Assembly: GCA_038245795.1 (NCBI GenBank)
Contig: JBBRSC010000160.1
Span: 1-7,868, forward strand
DNA from: JBBRSC01 sp038245795
GTDB taxonomy: Bacteria > Actinomycetota > Acidimicrobiia > Acidimicrobiales > Microtrichaceae
Length of the DNA: 7,868 bases
Reading direction: 5' to 3'
Made by a program: the position numbers and the translations under genes. Positions 6,672 to 7,868 of this stretch are shown one piece after another (position 1 is the first letter of the stretch; each line of letters opens with the position of its first letter). Under the pieces are notes generated by a model, which saw only the letters and a list, made by a program, of their open reading frames with translations, did no database searches and was not told the DNA's origin.

Positions 6672-7868
6672 ATGTGGATCAGAAGCGTGTGTCTCGATGA
6701 GGAGTTGGGTCGAGAGTTGGCCCTCCTCCCTCGTGTCGCGGTGGTGCGGTTGGATGAGACGCACCGCCTCGGCCTCATCAACTCCCTACAGGACCACGGG
6801 GCACATGTTCTCGAGGCAGACGAGTTGCCGGGCCCAGACGCACAACTCCTCGCGGCGATGGCGTCAGCGGTCCGTCACGAACTCGATGTCGTCAGGCGCG
6901 AGTTCGACGAAGCAGTCAGGGCAGTCGACGCGGCGACGGCTCGACGGTCCTCTGCTCACCAGCAGATCGAGGCGGCCGAGGTCGCGTGTCGTCGAGCAGC
7001 CAGCGACATGGCCGATATGCAATCTGCACTCAGCGCCGCTGAGGGGCGACTCGAGGCAGTTCATGAAGGCATCCGGGAGGTGTCGCCCCGACTCGCTGCT
7101 CTGGGGTCTCGTCTCGCCGAGTTCGCCTCGACCGCCAACCAGGTCCGAGATCAGCTCGGAGTCGCCTTGCCGCGCCGTCTCACCGACGACCCGACAGAGT
7201 TGTCTCGACTCGTGGACTTACTGAGAGCCGCCGCGGTCAGCCGACCTGCCGACGGGCTCGAGCGTTGGATTGGAACGTTCGTCGACGGCTCGGTCGCACC
7301 TCATCCAAGTGGGTCAGACCTCCTCCGTCGGCTGGAGCAATTGGCTGTGAAGTGGTCCGAGTCCGGTGAGGGAATCGTCGACCAGCACCCGACGGTCCGT
7401 GCACTCCGTGGTCGACTCGACACCTTGGAAGCGCTGGTGGATCTGCTCGCCGGACAAATCTCTGCAGGTGGGATCAGCGATGATGACCGGGCCCGGATCG
7501 AGGCGTCCCATGCCAACGTGCTGCGCTCCGCCGCAGGCGGTCGGCGTGCCGCGAACGCGGCGGATCAGGATCGGATCGCTGAAGACGAGGTCCTCAGCCA
7601 GTACGGCTTTGATTCCTACACGGATTTCGTGGTTGCCAACTCCACGATGACGATCGGTCAATACGCCCGACAAAAGCTCGAGGCCACCCAGATCGAGATC
7701 TCCTCCAGCGAGCAGTCGCTTGCCCAGGCGATCAGCGAGAGCCAGGCGGTGTACGAGGCGCTGCGAGCAGAGCGAGCCGACATTGTGGTTCAGGCAGCGG
7801 CGCTCGGAGTGGACGACAACATCGAGGACTCGCTGCGTCTCCTGATTTCCGACCCGCCGGGCCTGACC
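6672..7868 (+). CDS. Unrecognised coiled-coil protein, 3' end beyond the window
   Basis: Frame 3 is open from ATG 6672 to the last base, giving 399 residues with no stop. I do not recognise the family. Residues 1–55 look like a small folded domain (VAVVRLDETHRLGLINSL). Residues about 58–165 form a long charged, Ala/Glu/Arg-rich helix typical of a coiled coil. A less repetitive part follows (166–300, with LERWIGTFVDGSVAPHP), then YGFDSYTDFVVA (311–322) and another helical stretch (330–375). No signal peptide, membrane segment or nucleotide-binding motif is visible, so it is probably cytoplasmic and perhaps structural or a scaffold. AGGA (6664–6667) lies 4 bases before ATG 6672; GTG 6687 is an alternative start. 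The gap after rel is 48 bases with no terminator, so readthrough from rel is possible. The overlapping frame starting at 6697 has the Arg/Ser-rich composition of a shadow. Confidence 0.8.
   Translation, partial: MWIRSVCLDEELGRELALLPRVAVVRLDETHRLGLINSLQDHGAHVLEADELPGPDAQLLAAMASAVRHELDVVRREFDEAVRAVDAATARRSSAHQQIEAAEVACRRAASDMADMQSALSAAEGRLEAVHEGIREVSPRLAALGSRLAEFASTANQVRDQLGVALPRRLTDDPTELSRLVDLLRAAAVSRPADGLERWIGTFVDGSVAPHPSGSDLLRRLEQLAVKWSESGEGIVDQHPTVRALRGRLDTLEALVDLLAGQISAGGISDDDRARIEASHANVLRSAAGGRRAANAADQDRIAEDEVLSQYGFDSYTDFVVANSTMTIGQYARQKLEATQIEISSSEQSLAQAISESQAVYEALRAERADIVVQAAALGVDDNIEDSLRLLISDPPGLT

Noticed and set aside
6697..7224. 175-residue + strand frame after rel
   Set aside because: It is Ser/Arg/Trp-rich, as expected for an out-of-frame reading; the frame from 6672 is longer, open to the window end and has normal protein composition.

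Overview
The window is GC-rich and comes from an actinobacterium. The gene order yajC–secD–secF–apt–rel is the classical actinobacterial arrangement. The Thr/Pro/Ala linker inside SecD and the promoter-to-start spacing, which suggests leaderless transcripts, would fit the class Acidimicrobiia (Ilumatobacter-like). That class-level placement is an inference from style, not from a marker gene. All genes lie on the + strand and read in one direction.

Layout: 1–180 is the 3' end of a SecD-like reading frame that enters from outside the window and stops without any membrane segment. Its first 101 bases are identical to 1879–1979 inside secD, then similarity falls sharply. A 74-base gap carries a probable promoter. 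yajC (255–662), secD (694–2694) and secF (2691–3821, ATGA overlap with secD) follow and encode the accessory membrane complex of the Sec translocon. apt (3867–4397), encoding adenine phosphoribosyltransferase, has its own likely promoter placed so that its transcript would begin at or next to the ATG. rel (4407–6623), a bifunctional (p)ppGpp synthetase/hydrolase, starts 9 bases after apt and is probably co-transcribed with it. From 6672 to the window end runs an unrecognised, soluble, helix-rich coiled-coil protein whose 3' end lies outside.

How they fit together: SecD, SecF and YajC assist the late, proton-driven steps of export through SecYEG. Apt recycles adenine to AMP using PRPP. Rel turns GTP/GDP into (p)ppGpp under starvation and also degrades it, so the apt–rel pair joins purine salvage to purine-based stress signalling. 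No mobile element, CRISPR array, tRNA or rRNA was seen, and no intergenic stretch exceeds 75 bases.

Most of the window is ordinary conserved housekeeping sequence. The two places worth a second look are the mosaic SecD-like tail at the left edge (gene conversion, or an assembly artefact) and the uncharacterised coiled-coil gene after rel. I found no convincing evidence of a new biological system.
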